A stretch of DNA of 31,374 bases from UBA6544 sp049601975. Lineage in GTDB: Bacteria; Pseudomonadota; Alphaproteobacteria; UBA8366. A program made the position numbers and the translations under genes. Below the pieces are notes generated by a model. It saw only the letters and a list, made by a program, of their open reading frames with translations, was not told the DNA's origin and did not search any database. The DNA lies in contig JBMYRC010000040.1 of NCBI GenBank assembly GCA_049601975.1, positions 1 to 31,374 of the forward strand. The letters are read 5' to 3'. Positions 15,637-24,539 of the stretch are shown here, one piece after another (the first letter of the stretch is position 1; each line of letters begins with the position of its first letter).

Positions 15637-16698
15637 TTACTCGGCGGCGGCTTGCTCCGGCCGGTAAACGACGTGGAAAATCGCCCTCTGTCCGGCGAAA
15701 CCTTTCAGGTCGAACTGACCGACATTCTTGAAGGAGATGTCTTTGCCGAGATACATCGTCTGCAGGATGTGAGAGACTGCGATTTCGTCGGATTCCGCTT
15801 TCGACATGACCCGTGCTGCCAACTGAACGGGCGTGCCCAAATAATCCTGTCCATCACGGATCGGCACACCGGCGTTGATGCCGATACGGCAGCGGAACTG
15901 GCGGTCCGTCGTGGTCTGGCAATAAGCCTCGATACCATTCTGCATGTGGAACGCGGCCTGCACAGAATTCGGCACGCTTTGGAAGACGGCCATGATTCCG
16001 TCGCCCATGTGCTTCACTTCCGTACCCCGATACATCGTCAACGCTTCGCGGATTATCTGATTGTGCGCACGCACGACTTTCATTGCACCCTCGTCGCCGA
16101 TCTCCTGCGTCTGCGCGGTTGAATTGACGATATCGTTAAACAAAACGACCACGAAGTCGGGCGCGGCCTCTTCTTCCGCCGTGCCGGCCGGCTTATTCCA
16201 CTCCCCAAGTGCGTCCTCGAGTTTTTGGTCGGCGCCTTGGTCGTCGAGAAAATTCTTCATCCGCATGCGGCCGAGATCGTAAATTTTCAAGTACTTCGGC
16301 TGCATCAAGTATTCGTCGATATTGGCGCAGAAGGAATGCGGCATTCTCGTTATGCCCCAGCAGCAACATGCGCTCCGTCAACATATTGGAGCGTTGCTCT
16401 GATTGCATCGGCACCTTGTCCCGACGAAATCACCCGCCCCGGCGAAGAACAGCGTCAATCCGAACCGATTGAAAGGGTCGAGGCTCTTCATCCGCTTGGG
16501 GATCGTCTTCAAGCCTGCGGTGATACATGACAGTAGCCATCCACTGGCGTCCTTCCGATGTTGCGGTCCGTCGGTCGTGCGCTCCACGATCTTTTGCTTT
16601 TCTTCAGGCTGCTTCGGCTCGATTTCCTCTTCCGCTTCCGTATAGGCTGGCATCTGCATCGTCAGCGCAACTATGATCTGCGGAACTTGCTGGATCAA
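15637..16698 (-). pseudogene. Class III adenylate/guanylate cyclase, frame broken by two compensating single-base shifts
   Basis: The 3' two-thirds (15637-16344) encodes a class III cyclase catalytic domain: LFNDIVNST with the first metal-binding aspartate, EVKHMGDGIMAVF with the second, GINAGVPI, and the GTPVQLAARV helix. The lysine before MGDG suggests ATP as substrate. A second piece (frame ending near 16378) gives an N-terminal region with FGLTLFFAGAGDFVG. The link between them, DKVPMQSEQ...LLLGHNENAAF, lies in a third frame. Continuity needs one base added near 16419-16423 and one removed near 16331-16335. The outer parts are in the same frame, so the shifts cancel. It follows the basic membrane protein gene by 12 bases. 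The true start is unclear: a TTG at 16698 sits directly on its ribosome site. Sequencing error is possible. Confidence 0.75.
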
Positions 16699-16710
16699 CT
16701 CCTGCGCTAG

Positions 16711-17397
16711 CTATGCCGATTGGGCTTGCGCCGCCGCGCGCGGACTGCTGCCGAAACTCACCTTGCGGATAATGGGAACAAACGATCCTGCAAAAGTTAG
16801 AATAAAGCCAGCAATGACCAGTTCCCCAAATGTCTTGGGGCTCTGAAAGCTGAATACACCGGATTGATGAACGGCATCGAGGCCATGAAACACGCCAACC
16901 GCTAAGCCGAACGAAATAATTGTACTGCCACAGATCGCCACTGCGAGCTTAACCATACCGCTGGCGAGTTGCTCTTGGTTCGGACGCTTACCGATGAGTT
17001 GCCGTGCCCTTGTCACCGTGGCCGCTGCGCTGGACACGGCATTCGACACAGCCATGGCGACCGCACTCGGCTCATTCGAACGTTGGGCTTCGATCTCTTG
17101 GGCGCATTTTTCCTTCTTCGCCATCGCTTTTGCCGCCTCGCGCTGGGCCCGCGACTTTACCTGTCCCTGTTTCGCGGCCTTCTTTCCCTTACGTTTATAA
17201 TCAACATAGCCGCCCGACGAGCCGACCCGTCCTTTCGCACCTTTTCCTGACTTTTTCTGAGCATCTCCGGCCAAGACAGTCTCATAAATAACTGTATCTC
17301 GCGAGACATTCAATTTTAAATTGTATTGATCTCCGACGACACAGACACGCTCAATATGTGGCTCTTTCTCAAGCGTCTGCGCTTCGGTCATGGCCAC
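16711..17397 (-). CDS. Unknown basic membrane protein upstream of the cyclase
   Basis: A 228-residue protein of no family I can name. Residues about 15-45 form an apparent soluble segment with CVVGDQYNLKLNVSRDTVIYET. A long lysine- and arginine-rich, glycine-rich region (about 46-105) follows. Two hydrophobic helices lie near residues 150-172 (LAVAICGSTIISFGLAVGVF) and 190-213 (FGELVIAGFILTFAGSFVPII). The tail is short and alanine-rich. The basic region should face the cytoplasm. The start is GTG 17397 behind AGGAGG, with an in-frame ATG two codons later. The cyclase gene begins about 12 bases after its stop, so the two form an operon, and this protein may be the membrane input or anchor of the cyclase. 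That is inference from position only. Confidence 0.75.
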   Translation of the reverse strand: MAMTEAQTLEKEPHIERVCVVGDQYNLKLNVSRDTVIYETVLAGDAQKKSGKGAKGRVGSSGGYVDYKRKGKKAAKQGQVKSRAQREAAKAMAKKEKCAQEIEAQRSNEPSAVAMAVSNAVSSAAATVTRARQLIGKRPNQEQLASGMVKLAVAICGSTIISFGLAVGVFHGLDAVHQSGVFSFQSPKTFGELVIAGFILTFAGSFVPIIRKVSFGSSPRAAAQAQSA

Positions 17398-17782
17398 TTC
17401 ACGGCGGCCCTCCTAGTAGCGCACGCGATTCCGCCACCGACCATTAACAAGCATGTATAGCTCGAACGATACCGTCATCCGTCCTATCCCGTTGTTGCTG
17501 CAAGGCAATTCAGCACCTGCCTAACCACAACGTACGTTAGACGGCTACGAGAGTCCGGCGATTACCGATTTCTCCAACGTGCAAAAAATAACGTATACCT
17601 AAGCTTCTTTGAATATATGACAGGTTTTTCAAATAATGCGAAGCATGAAGAAATAGAGTTTCTAAAGGACTATAAATCGCGCCAACCAAACCAAACTTTT
17701 AGCACCCGAAATAATTCAACTATTTCTATGGCGTAATACCATAGGTAGTTATTTTGAGTTAACCTAATCTTTCTGAGCTAAC
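17398..17782. other. 385-bp gene-free gap with inverted repeats
   Basis: No frame in this gap looks coding. It holds a 10-bp perfect palindrome AACGTACGTT (17529-17538). It also holds a long imperfect inverted repeat: AACTA (17718-17722) with TAGTT (17746-17750), enclosing CTATGG (17726-17731) with CCATAG (17739-17744). GAGTTA/TAACTC (about 17756-17784) overlaps the ygfZ stop. The ygfZ-proximal half is AT-rich. The gap must contain the promoter of the membrane protein-cyclase operon and the end of the ygfZ transcript, though I see no strong -10/-35 pair. Confidence 0.5.
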
Positions 17783-18685
17783 TCATTTACTCGGCGCATA
17801 CCAATAGGGCAAACGCGGTGTTACTACGGCATCACCGGCTTCTAAATTCACCCCGCCGCTCTCCGATTCTTCGACATGTTCTAGCCGCAGAAGAGCCAGC
17901 CCCATCTCTCCGGAAACCGTACGTATTTCACCAGCCTCACGCCCACCCGCGGATACGATGGCACCCGCGGCCGGTGGAGTGCCCTCGAATACGACCGGCA
18001 TTAGCCGCTTCTTGATCAACCCACGATACTTCGTGCGGGCCGTCAGTTCTTGACCGACATAACATCCTTTGTTCCAGTCGACGCCGTGAAGAGGATCGAA
18101 GTTGTTCTCCAGTAAAATCGATTTCTCAACAATCATGTCGCGGCTACCATCCGGAAGACCCAACAAGATCCGCAATGCTTCAAACTTTTCACGATCGCCG
18201 GGAATTGCGCCTAAATCCTCCAAGATTTCCGCCCCTACGGGTTTCGGCAAGATCGCGCGTATCCCAATCTCCGGAAGCCGAGGATCGCAATACACGACCC
18301 CCTCGCCCGTCGCCACGGCACTTCCAGGATCGGCATTCAAGCTCGTGCCAGATAACGCGCCATCGCCATAACCGACCCACACGCCGAAATCCTGTGCCAT
18401 GCCAAGATCGATATCTGCCCTTAACTTGAATCGGCTTAACCGCTGTCCCAAATCCATCAACCGTTCAGCTTCGCAATCAAGATATAAGATGTCGCCGATC
18501 TCTATGATGAAAAAGTCATGCAAGTATTTGCCCTGCGCCGTCAAAAGTGCCGCCCAAATCGCACGACCCGGCCCCACACGTTCGATGTCGTTCGAGATCA
18601 ATCCTTGTAAAAAAGAACGCCGGTCGGGCCCTCCGATCGTGATAAGGCCACGCTCTTCAAGTGGGATTTGATGGAATTCATGCAT
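17783..18685 (-). CDS. ygfZ: Folate-binding YgfZ/GcvT-domain protein (Fe-S cluster repair/tRNA modification)
   Basis: A 300-residue protein of the YgfZ/IBA57 family. The family hallmark KGCYVGQELTART is present in the second half, containing the conserved redox-active cysteine. The N-terminus (RGLITIGGPDRRSFLQGLISNDI) matches the aminomethyltransferase-like beginning of the family. YgfZ binds tetrahydrofolate and supports maturation or repair of iron-sulfur enzymes such as MiaB. ATG 18685 was chosen because the family starts there; the open frame to 18898 would run into the divergent glycosyltransferase promoter region. It is not obviously in an operon. It is transcribed away from the glycan cluster. 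Confidence 0.92.
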   Translation of the reverse strand: MHEFHQIPLEERGLITIGGPDRRSFLQGLISNDIERVGPGRAIWAALLTAQGKYLHDFFIIEIGDILYLDCEAERLMDLGQRLSRFKLRADIDLGMAQDFGVWVGYGDGALSGTSLNADPGSAVATGEGVVYCDPRLPEIGIRAILPKPVGAEILEDLGAIPGDREKFEALRILLGLPDGSRDMIVEKSILLENNFDPLHGVDWNKGCYVGQELTARTKYRGLIKKRLMPVVFEGTPPAAGAIVSAGGREAGEIRTVSGEMGLALLRLEHVEESESGGVNLEAGDAVVTPRLPYWYAPSK

Positions 18686-18751
18686 GATATGTCCAATACA
18701 GCCTAAGTCTTCAAAATCTGGGGTGTGGAAGCACGTCCTGCAAGGTCCGTC

Positions 18752-18780
18752 TTGTGAAGGATGCAGGCGCTGCGTATAAC
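18752..18780 (+). promoter_or_regulatory. Candidate sigma-70-type promoter for the glycan cluster
   Basis: TTGTGA (18752-18757) and TATAAC (18775-18780) are 17 bases apart. Transcription would begin near 18787, immediately at the GGAGGG ribosome site (18787-18792) of the GT9 gene, which leaves a very short leader. The close fit to consensus supports it; the tight placement argues for caution. Confidence 0.4.
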
Positions 18781-18802
18781 CGCTACGGAGGGCAAATCCA
18801 GA

Positions 18803-19753
18803 ATGCGCATCCTTTTCGTGACGGCAAACCGCGTCGGTGACGCCGTCCTTTCGACCGGACTTTTGGCGCACCTTGCGGCCCAACACCCGAACGCTCAAAT
18901 AACAATCGCGGCGGGCCCTGCCGCTGCGTCTTTATTCCGCAACGCTCCCGGTCTCGAACGCCTCATTGTTTTGCAAAAGCAGCGCTTCAGCGGACATTGG
19001 TTGTCGCTCTGGCAAAGCTGTGTCGTTACGAAATGGGATATCGTTGTCGACTTGCGACGCTCCGCGCTCGCGTATTGCCTGATAGCACGCGAACGATATG
19101 TCGTCCCAAAACCGATCCAAGATATGCACCGGGTCGAATTGATCGCATCAACCTTAAATTTGGAAAATTCGCCCCCAAGTCCTGTCCTATGGCCGGACGA
19201 TGCGAGCACGCTGATCGCCGACCGCAGGCCGGTCCTCGCCGTCGCCCCCGCTGCGAATTGGGTCGGTAAGCAATGGCGGGCGGAGCGATTCGCCGAACTC
19301 GCCCTGAAGCTCACGGCACCGCACGGACTAATGTCGGGTGCCCGCGTTGCCGTCTTCGCGGCGGCCAACGAACGTGCCCAGATCGAGCCGGTGTTATCGG
19401 GTATTCCCGAGACGCAACGAATCGACCTCGTCGGCGTCGGCGACCTGGCACTTGTCGCCGGATGTTTGTCGCGATGTGATTTTTTTATCGGCAACGATTC
19501 CGGGTTAATGCATATGGCCGCCGCAACCGGCATTCCGACCTTAGGCCTTTTCGGCCCCAGCCGCGCGGAGCATTACGCGCCGTGGGGCGACAAATGCGCA
19601 TTTGTTAGGACAGAAGAAAGTTATGACGATTTGGTTGGCGCACCGGGATACGATCATCGTACAACCGGGACGCTAATGGACGGACTCAGCGTCGAGGCCG
19701 TTGAATGGGCCGCAACACAGCTGTTGAATGACCTGGAACGGAAGACCCAATGA
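18803..19753 (+). CDS. Glycosyltransferase family 9 (heptosyltransferase-like)
   Basis: A 316-residue GT9 protein. The start MRILFVTANRVGDAVLSTGLL is the typical RxxxxGDxvlxTP-like beginning of heptosyltransferases. The C-terminal nucleotide-sugar-binding region has PAANWVGKQWRAERFAEL, then FFIGNDSGLMHMAAATGIPTLGLFGPS with the D-S-G-x-x-H motif. Family members add ADP-heptose to the lipopolysaccharide inner core. The start ATG 18803 follows GGAGGG at ten bases; an upstream ATG at 18761 overlaps the predicted promoter and is rejected. Its TGA overlaps the next ATG (ATGA), so the first gene of the coupled cluster is translated with the second. Confidence 0.9.
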   Translation: MRILFVTANRVGDAVLSTGLLAHLAAQHPNAQITIAAGPAAASLFRNAPGLERLIVLQKQRFSGHWLSLWQSCVVTKWDIVVDLRRSALAYCLIARERYVVPKPIQDMHRVELIASTLNLENSPPSPVLWPDDASTLIADRRPVLAVAPAANWVGKQWRAERFAELALKLTAPHGLMSGARVAVFAAANERAQIEPVLSGIPETQRIDLVGVGDLALVAGCLSRCDFFIGNDSGLMHMAAATGIPTLGLFGPSRAEHYAPWGDKCAFVRTEESYDDLVGAPGYDHRTTGTLMDGLSVEAVEWAATQLLNDLERKTQ

Positions 19754-20514
19754 CCAGTTCCGAAAAACCAAAAATCTCCGCACTAGTCGTCGCCCACAAC
19801 GAAGAGGATCAGCTCGCGGACTGCCTTGAACGTCTTGCGTTTGCCGATGAGCTCGTCGTGGTTCTCGACAAATGTACCGACGGCAGCGACACCATCGCAG
19901 CACTTTTCACCGACAACATTGTCGAAGGAAGCTGGGATATCGAAGGCGAACGGCGCAACACCGGCCTTGAGGCCTGTAACGGCGACTGGATCATCGAAGT
20001 CGATGCGGACGAGCGGGTATCCCCGGAATTGGCTGCCGAAATCCGCGAAGCCGTGGAAACCGAAGAATACAATTACTACTTGGTACCGTTCGATAATTAC
20101 GTGGGCGGACGCCTCGTCCGATACGGCTGGGGCGCTGCATGGGGTGTCAGTGCCGCTGCAAGATTGTCTCGCCGCGGCTGCAAGCGGTGGGGGATGGAGC
20201 GCATTCATCCAGGACTGGAATTGACAGCACCTGAAGGCCGCCTCACCGAACGCATGATCCACTACGTCGACAAAGATATCTCCGATATGATCCTGCGCCT
20301 CGACCGATATACGACGGTGCGCGCCCGCGACCTTCGCCAAAGCGGCGATATCGGCAGTTTTGGCCACAATGTGCGGCGTATATTCTCTCGTTTCTATAAA
20401 TGCTATGTCGGACGCAAAGGGTATCGCGAAGGCCAGTACGGATTCTTGATCGCGTTGTTCGCTGGGCTCTATCCGATCTTGTCCTATCTAAAGGCGCATC
20501 TGGAGGACCGGTGA
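19750..20514 (+). CDS. Glycosyltransferase family 2 (WaaE/KdtX-like core glycosyltransferase)
   Basis: A 254-residue GT-A fold glycosyltransferase. KISALVVAHNEEDQLADCL opens the fold. LDKCTDGSDTIA is the nucleotide-binding part, IIEVDADERV holds the DxD-type metal motif, and the region WGAAWGVSAAARLSRRGCKRWGMERIHPGLE resembles lipopolysaccharide core beta-glucosyltransferases of the WaaE/KdtX group, which modify heptose I. The product is expected to be cytoplasmic and peripheral to the membrane. It overlaps the GT9 stop by four bases, and its TGA overlaps the GTG of the next gene. The sugar and acceptor are family-based guesses. Confidence 0.9.
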   Translation: MTSSEKPKISALVVAHNEEDQLADCLERLAFADELVVVLDKCTDGSDTIAALFTDNIVEGSWDIEGERRNTGLEACNGDWIIEVDADERVSPELAAEIREAVETEEYNYYLVPFDNYVGGRLVRYGWGAAWGVSAAARLSRRGCKRWGMERIHPGLELTAPEGRLTERMIHYVDKDISDMILRLDRYTTVRARDLRQSGDIGSFGHNVRRIFSRFYKCYVGRKGYREGQYGFLIALFAGLYPILSYLKAHLEDR

Positions 20515-21536
20515 CTAAGGTACTCCAAGTCATGGCCGGTGCCGCTGTCGGCGGCGCGGAGGAGTTCTTCATGCGCTTAGTGCCGGCCCTCGCGCGGGCG
20601 GAGGTCGAGCAACGCGTCGCCATCCGGTCACATGACGCACGTGAAGCGATCTTTAAGTCTGCCGGCATTCAAACCGTCACAGCACGTTTCGGCGGAATGT
20701 TCGACTTTTCAACCCGTGGCATCGTTCGCCGGGAAGTCGCGGACTTCACGCCCGACATCGTCATGGCATGGATGAGCCGCGCGGCGCGCTACTGCCCCGC
20801 CGGAGAGCATGTACTCTCAGCCCGTCTCGGCGGCTATTACGATCTAAAGTACTATCGTCATTGCGATCATCTCATCGGCAATACCGAAGCCATCCGAAGT
20901 TATCTCATCATCCAAGGGTGGCCGGAAGAGAAGGCCTGGTATATCCCAAATTTCGTCGATGGCGCGCGCGCGGATGCAATAGATCGCTCAAGCCACGATA
21001 CGCCCGACGATGCACCGCTGCTCCTGGCCCTGGGACGGCTTCACGAAAATAAAGCCTTCGACGTACTGATCGCCGCTCTTGCCGATATCCCGAATGCCTA
21101 TCTTTGGATCGCGGGTGACGGTCCGCTGGACTCGGCATTGCGGGCCGCTACCCATACTCATGGTGTCGCCGACCGGGTGCGGTTTCTCGGGTGGCGCAAC
21201 GATATTCCCGAACTTCTGGCGACGGCCGAGCTACTCGTTTGCCCTTCCCGGCACGAACCGCTCGGCAATGTCGTCATCGAAGGGTGGGCCCACGGCGTCC
21301 CGGTCGTCGCCGCTAATTCAGATGGCCCGCGCAGTCTCATCCGAGATGAGGAGACCGGACTGCTCGTCCCCATAGACGATGCAGATGCGCTCGCAAGATC
21401 GATCAATCGCCTTCTCGATTTGCCGGAATTCGCGGTCGAACTTGCCTCCGCCGGCAATCGAGCGTACCAAACGAGCTATTCTGAGGATATTGTCGTTCAG
21501 CAATATCAGGCGTTCTTCGAGAAGGTTATCCCTTAA
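20511..21536 (+). CDS. Glycosyltransferase family 4
   Basis: A 341-residue GT-B fold enzyme. The N-terminal domain begins TKVLQVMAGAAVGGAEEFFMRL, with the GGAE sequence usual for GT4. The C-terminal domain carries LLALGRLHENKAFDVLIAAL and the retaining-transferase motif EPLGNVVIEGWAHGVPVVA (E-x7-E class). The start is GTG 20511, overlapping the GT2 stop (GTGA) with GGAGG a few bases upstream; the frame runs open back to 20400 only as a shadow of the GT2 gene. Its TAA shares a base with the next ATG (TAATG). It is likely another lipopolysaccharide core or outer glycan transferase. Confidence 0.9.
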   Translation: MTKVLQVMAGAAVGGAEEFFMRLVPALARAEVEQRVAIRSHDAREAIFKSAGIQTVTARFGGMFDFSTRGIVRREVADFTPDIVMAWMSRAARYCPAGEHVLSARLGGYYDLKYYRHCDHLIGNTEAIRSYLIIQGWPEEKAWYIPNFVDGARADAIDRSSHDTPDDAPLLLALGRLHENKAFDVLIAALADIPNAYLWIAGDGPLDSALRAATHTHGVADRVRFLGWRNDIPELLATAELLVCPSRHEPLGNVVIEGWAHGVPVVAANSDGPRSLIRDEETGLLVPIDDADALARSINRLLDLPEFAVELASAGNRAYQTSYSEDIVVQQYQAFFEKVIP

Positions 21537-23314
21537 TGTGCGGCATTGCGGGTTTGATGACCCGAGACGGCTCTCCCCCCGAAAAAGCGCTTCTCGATAC
21601 TATGCTCGAAGCCTTCGGCCACCGCGGCCCGGACGGCGAAGGCTTCCATATCTCCCAAGGCGTCGGTCTCGCGCAAAACCGGCTCGCAATTATCGATTTG
21701 GTCACTGGCGATCAACCGCTTCACGAGCCGGGCGGCGCTGCGATCATCGCCAACGCCGAAATTTACAATTACATCGAGCTGCGTCAGGAGCTGTCGGATG
21801 TCCGCTTTTCGACATCCTCCGATTGCGAGCCGCCGCTCCACCTCTATCGCAAGCACGGCTTCGACTTCGCCAATAAGCTTCGTGGCATGTATGCCATCGC
21901 CATCTACGATGCGCCGAAGGATTGTTTGATCCTAGCCCGAGATCCGTTCGGGATTAAGCCACTTTATTACTGCGAAGCCTCGCATCAATTCGCATTTGCC
22001 TCCGAATCACGCGCACTTTTGGCAGCCGGTCTCGCCGCTCCAAATATCAGCTCCCCGCAACGAAACGAATTGCTACAATTGCAATTTACCTGCGGTCGCC
22101 AAACGATCTTCAACGACATCCAACGGGTCATGCCGGGCGAGACACTCGTCATTCGCGGTGGGCGCATCGTTGAGCGGCGTAGAATTGAAGCCCTTCCCGT
22201 TGAAGAAGAGATGCCGCAGAGCACCGGTTCGTTCGAAGACACGTTACAGGCCCTCGACCGCACGCTTGAAGACTCAGTCCGAATTCATCAACGCTCCGAT
22301 GTTCCCTACGGATTGTTCTTATCCGGTGGCATAGATTCTTCAGCGATTCTTGCTCTCATGGCGCGGCTAAACGAGCGCCCTGTCCAGGCCTTCACGGTTG
22401 GGTTTAGCGACACCGGTGTCCATGACGAGCGGGCCCACGCAAAAATAGTGGCCGAATCGGTCGGTGCGGATCATCACGAGATCGAATTCAACGAGACCGA
22501 TTTCTGGGAGTTGCTGCCGCAAGTAGCGGCAAGCGTCGACGACCCAGCGGCGGATTACGCCGTCCTGCCCACATGGAAATTAGCGCGCGAAGCCGCGCAA
22601 GACCTAAAGGTCGTCCTCTGCGGCGAAGGCGGGGATGAATTGTTCGCTGGATACGGTAGATATCGCAGCCAGCTGCGGCCGTGGTGGCGCGGCGGTCGAA
22701 CGCTTCGTGCTCGTGGCATATTCGATGGGTTGAATGTTTTGCGCGACGAGCCGCATGGATGGCGGGACGGATTCGAAGCTTCGCAAACAAGCGCGACCCT
22801 ACCCCATCGAAGCCCCCTGCAAATCGCCCAAGCAACGGATAGCGCCGATTGGCTGGCGAATGATCTGCTTACCAAACTCGACCGTTGCCTCATGAGCCAC
22901 GGACTTGAAGGCAGAACGCCGTTCCTCGACCGCGAAGTCGCCAAGATCGCTTTCACCTTGCCGGATGATATGAAAATCCGAAAAGCCGCCGGTAAATGGC
23001 TTCTCCGTCAATGGCTGCAGCGGGTCATGCCGGTGGCTCAGCCATTCGAGCGCAAGCGGGGATTTACCGTCCCCGTAGGTGAATGGATTCAACGCCGGGG
23101 CGAGACACTCGGACCCTTGGTCGCCCGCAATCCGGCAATATCTGAAATCTGCCGTCCAGATCGCGTCGAAAAATTGTTCGTGAGTGGTAAGAAACGGGCC
23201 GGAATCGCATCATGGATCCTATTGTTTTATGCCCTATGGCATCAGAGTTTGATATCCGGGCATCCGTCCAAAGGTAACGTATTCGATACGCTGGCGGATT
23301 CGGCCTCAGGCTAG
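21536..23314 (+). CDS. asnB: Asparagine synthase (glutamine-hydrolysing) / AsnB-type amidotransferase
   Basis: A 592-residue, full-length class II glutamine amidotransferase. MCGIAGL supplies the N-terminal nucleophile C2. NAEIYNYIELR and DPFGIKPLYY are glutaminase-domain landmarks. LFLSGGIDSSA (near S263) is the PP-loop of the ATP-dependent synthetase domain, followed by CGEGGDELFAGYGRY. A true asparagine synthetase would make asparagine from aspartate and glutamine. However, as the last gene of a glycosyltransferase operon it may instead amidate a uronic acid in the glycan, as AsnB-like proteins do in several surface polysaccharide clusters. The two roles cannot be separated here. It converges on the first regulator pseudogene, 120 bases away. 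Confidence 0.92.
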   Translation: MCGIAGLMTRDGSPPEKALLDTMLEAFGHRGPDGEGFHISQGVGLAQNRLAIIDLVTGDQPLHEPGGAAIIANAEIYNYIELRQELSDVRFSTSSDCEPPLHLYRKHGFDFANKLRGMYAIAIYDAPKDCLILARDPFGIKPLYYCEASHQFAFASESRALLAAGLAAPNISSPQRNELLQLQFTCGRQTIFNDIQRVMPGETLVIRGGRIVERRRIEALPVEEEMPQSTGSFEDTLQALDRTLEDSVRIHQRSDVPYGLFLSGGIDSSAILALMARLNERPVQAFTVGFSDTGVHDERAHAKIVAESVGADHHEIEFNETDFWELLPQVAASVDDPAADYAVLPTWKLAREAAQDLKVVLCGEGGDELFAGYGRYRSQLRPWWRGGRTLRARGIFDGLNVLRDEPHGWRDGFEASQTSATLPHRSPLQIAQATDSADWLANDLLTKLDRCLMSHGLEGRTPFLDREVAKIAFTLPDDMKIRKAAGKWLLRQWLQRVMPVAQPFERKRGFTVPVGEWIQRRGETLGPLVARNPAISEICRPDRVEKLFVSGKKRAGIASWILLFYALWHQSLISGHPSKGNVFDTLADSASG

Positions 23315-23434
23315 CAATGCCAGAGACATTCTTTCTTATCGTATAGGATGGTGAACGTATGACGCCCATCGGCACAGACGCGGTAGAAGGCTCAGAAAAC
23401 CGATCTTAGAGCTTACATGTAGCCTGGAAAGGCT

Positions 23435-24425
23435 CTAGCCTGCGGCCTGATCTTCTTGGCGCTTGCGAGACTTGTCGCGCAACATTTGCGTGACTTCCGC
23501 GGCGAACTCCGCTGACGCTTTCTCCGAATTAAAGCTGACGACGATCGCATCCGAGATTGCCTTCAATAGATCCACATCACGCGGATCGGGGCTTCTCGGA
23601 TCACGGCGAATCGACAAGGTCACCGAATCGAGAGTCTCGCAAAGATCAGTGACGTGCTCAAAGTCAGAATGCGCAAGTGTGCTGAGATTTCTTTAGAAAT
23701 ATCGGAAAGCCGGACCACCTCTTTTTGGATCGCCGGCGTCACATAATTCTTTTGATAGCCTAGCACGATCTTATCGACGATAGCCGCGATACGCAGTGAA
23801 TGGCGTCGCAACCGCTGGTAGTTGATCTCGTACATCGCGCTAGAGACCATTTTCTGCGCCTGGACGAAATCAATCTGCTCACCGGCCGCCTTAGCGCCAA
23901 GGGTATTGGGAGCTTCGATCCGCGGCACATCATCGGCCGGATCGTGTGGTTCACCTTCCTTCTTTTTCCGACCGCCACGGCGGTCAGGTCCGATATATTC
24001 ACTTGTCACGACAAACGGTTGGCGGTTCCGGCAAGATAATTGATGCGTTCCATCAATTTCGTCGGCGCAATTGACTTGACCAACAGATCGTCAACACCGC
24101 ATTTCGTGATCCGGTCGACCATCTCACGATTGGGGTTCCAGACCATCACGATGATGGTAAGAAACGGATTGGAGCCTAAGCGTTTAAAGCGGATAACCTC
24201 GATCATCGCAATCAATTCACCATCCGGTATCCGACTATCCACAACCAGCAAATCCGGCGGCGGCTTGCGAATACCATCGCGCCCACCGGATACCGTTGAG
24301 ACATCGCGGACGCCTCGCTTGCCTTCCTGCATCAAAATATTGCGTAACCCCTGACGCAACTGGACTTCCGCGTCCACCAATAAAATATCAACTTTTTCCC
24401 AGCTAATCCTGTACGGGTGGCCCAT
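23435..24425 (-). pseudogene. Receiver-domain (CheY-like) regulator, copy 1, broken by two single-base shifts
   Basis: Three consecutive frames together encode one protein. 24006-24425 gives the receiver domain (VDILLVDAE, DLLVVDSRI with the phospho-acceptor aspartate region, DDLLVKSIAPTKLMERI with the lysine loop). 23620-24009 gives SEYIGPDRR, then AMYEINYQRLRRHSLRIA. 23435-23623 gives SVTLSIRRD to the end. The reading frames rejoin as NRQPFVVTSEYIGPDRR if one base is added near 24029-24033, and as LDFEHVTDLCETLDSV if one is added near 23664-23666. Both repaired joints match the neighbouring paralogue. The C-terminal helical domain is of unnamed type. No good ribosome site precedes ATG 24425. 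Alphaproteobacterial relatives are stand-alone regulators without a DNA-binding output. Confidence 0.72.
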
Positions 24426-24539
24426 ATTTACGCGGATGTCGGGTAACCAACATCCCCTCTCATACCCACACTATTCCCAATGCGCACCAATAATTGCCCT
24501 AATAGTCGGAAAAATATTAGGAGTTGATGAACTTGAATC

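Noticed and set aside
23306..23442. CAGGCTAG / CTAGCCTG inverted repeat flanking the gap after asnB
   Set aside because: Only 8 bp, more than 100 bases apart and at the ends of coding sequence; likely chance.
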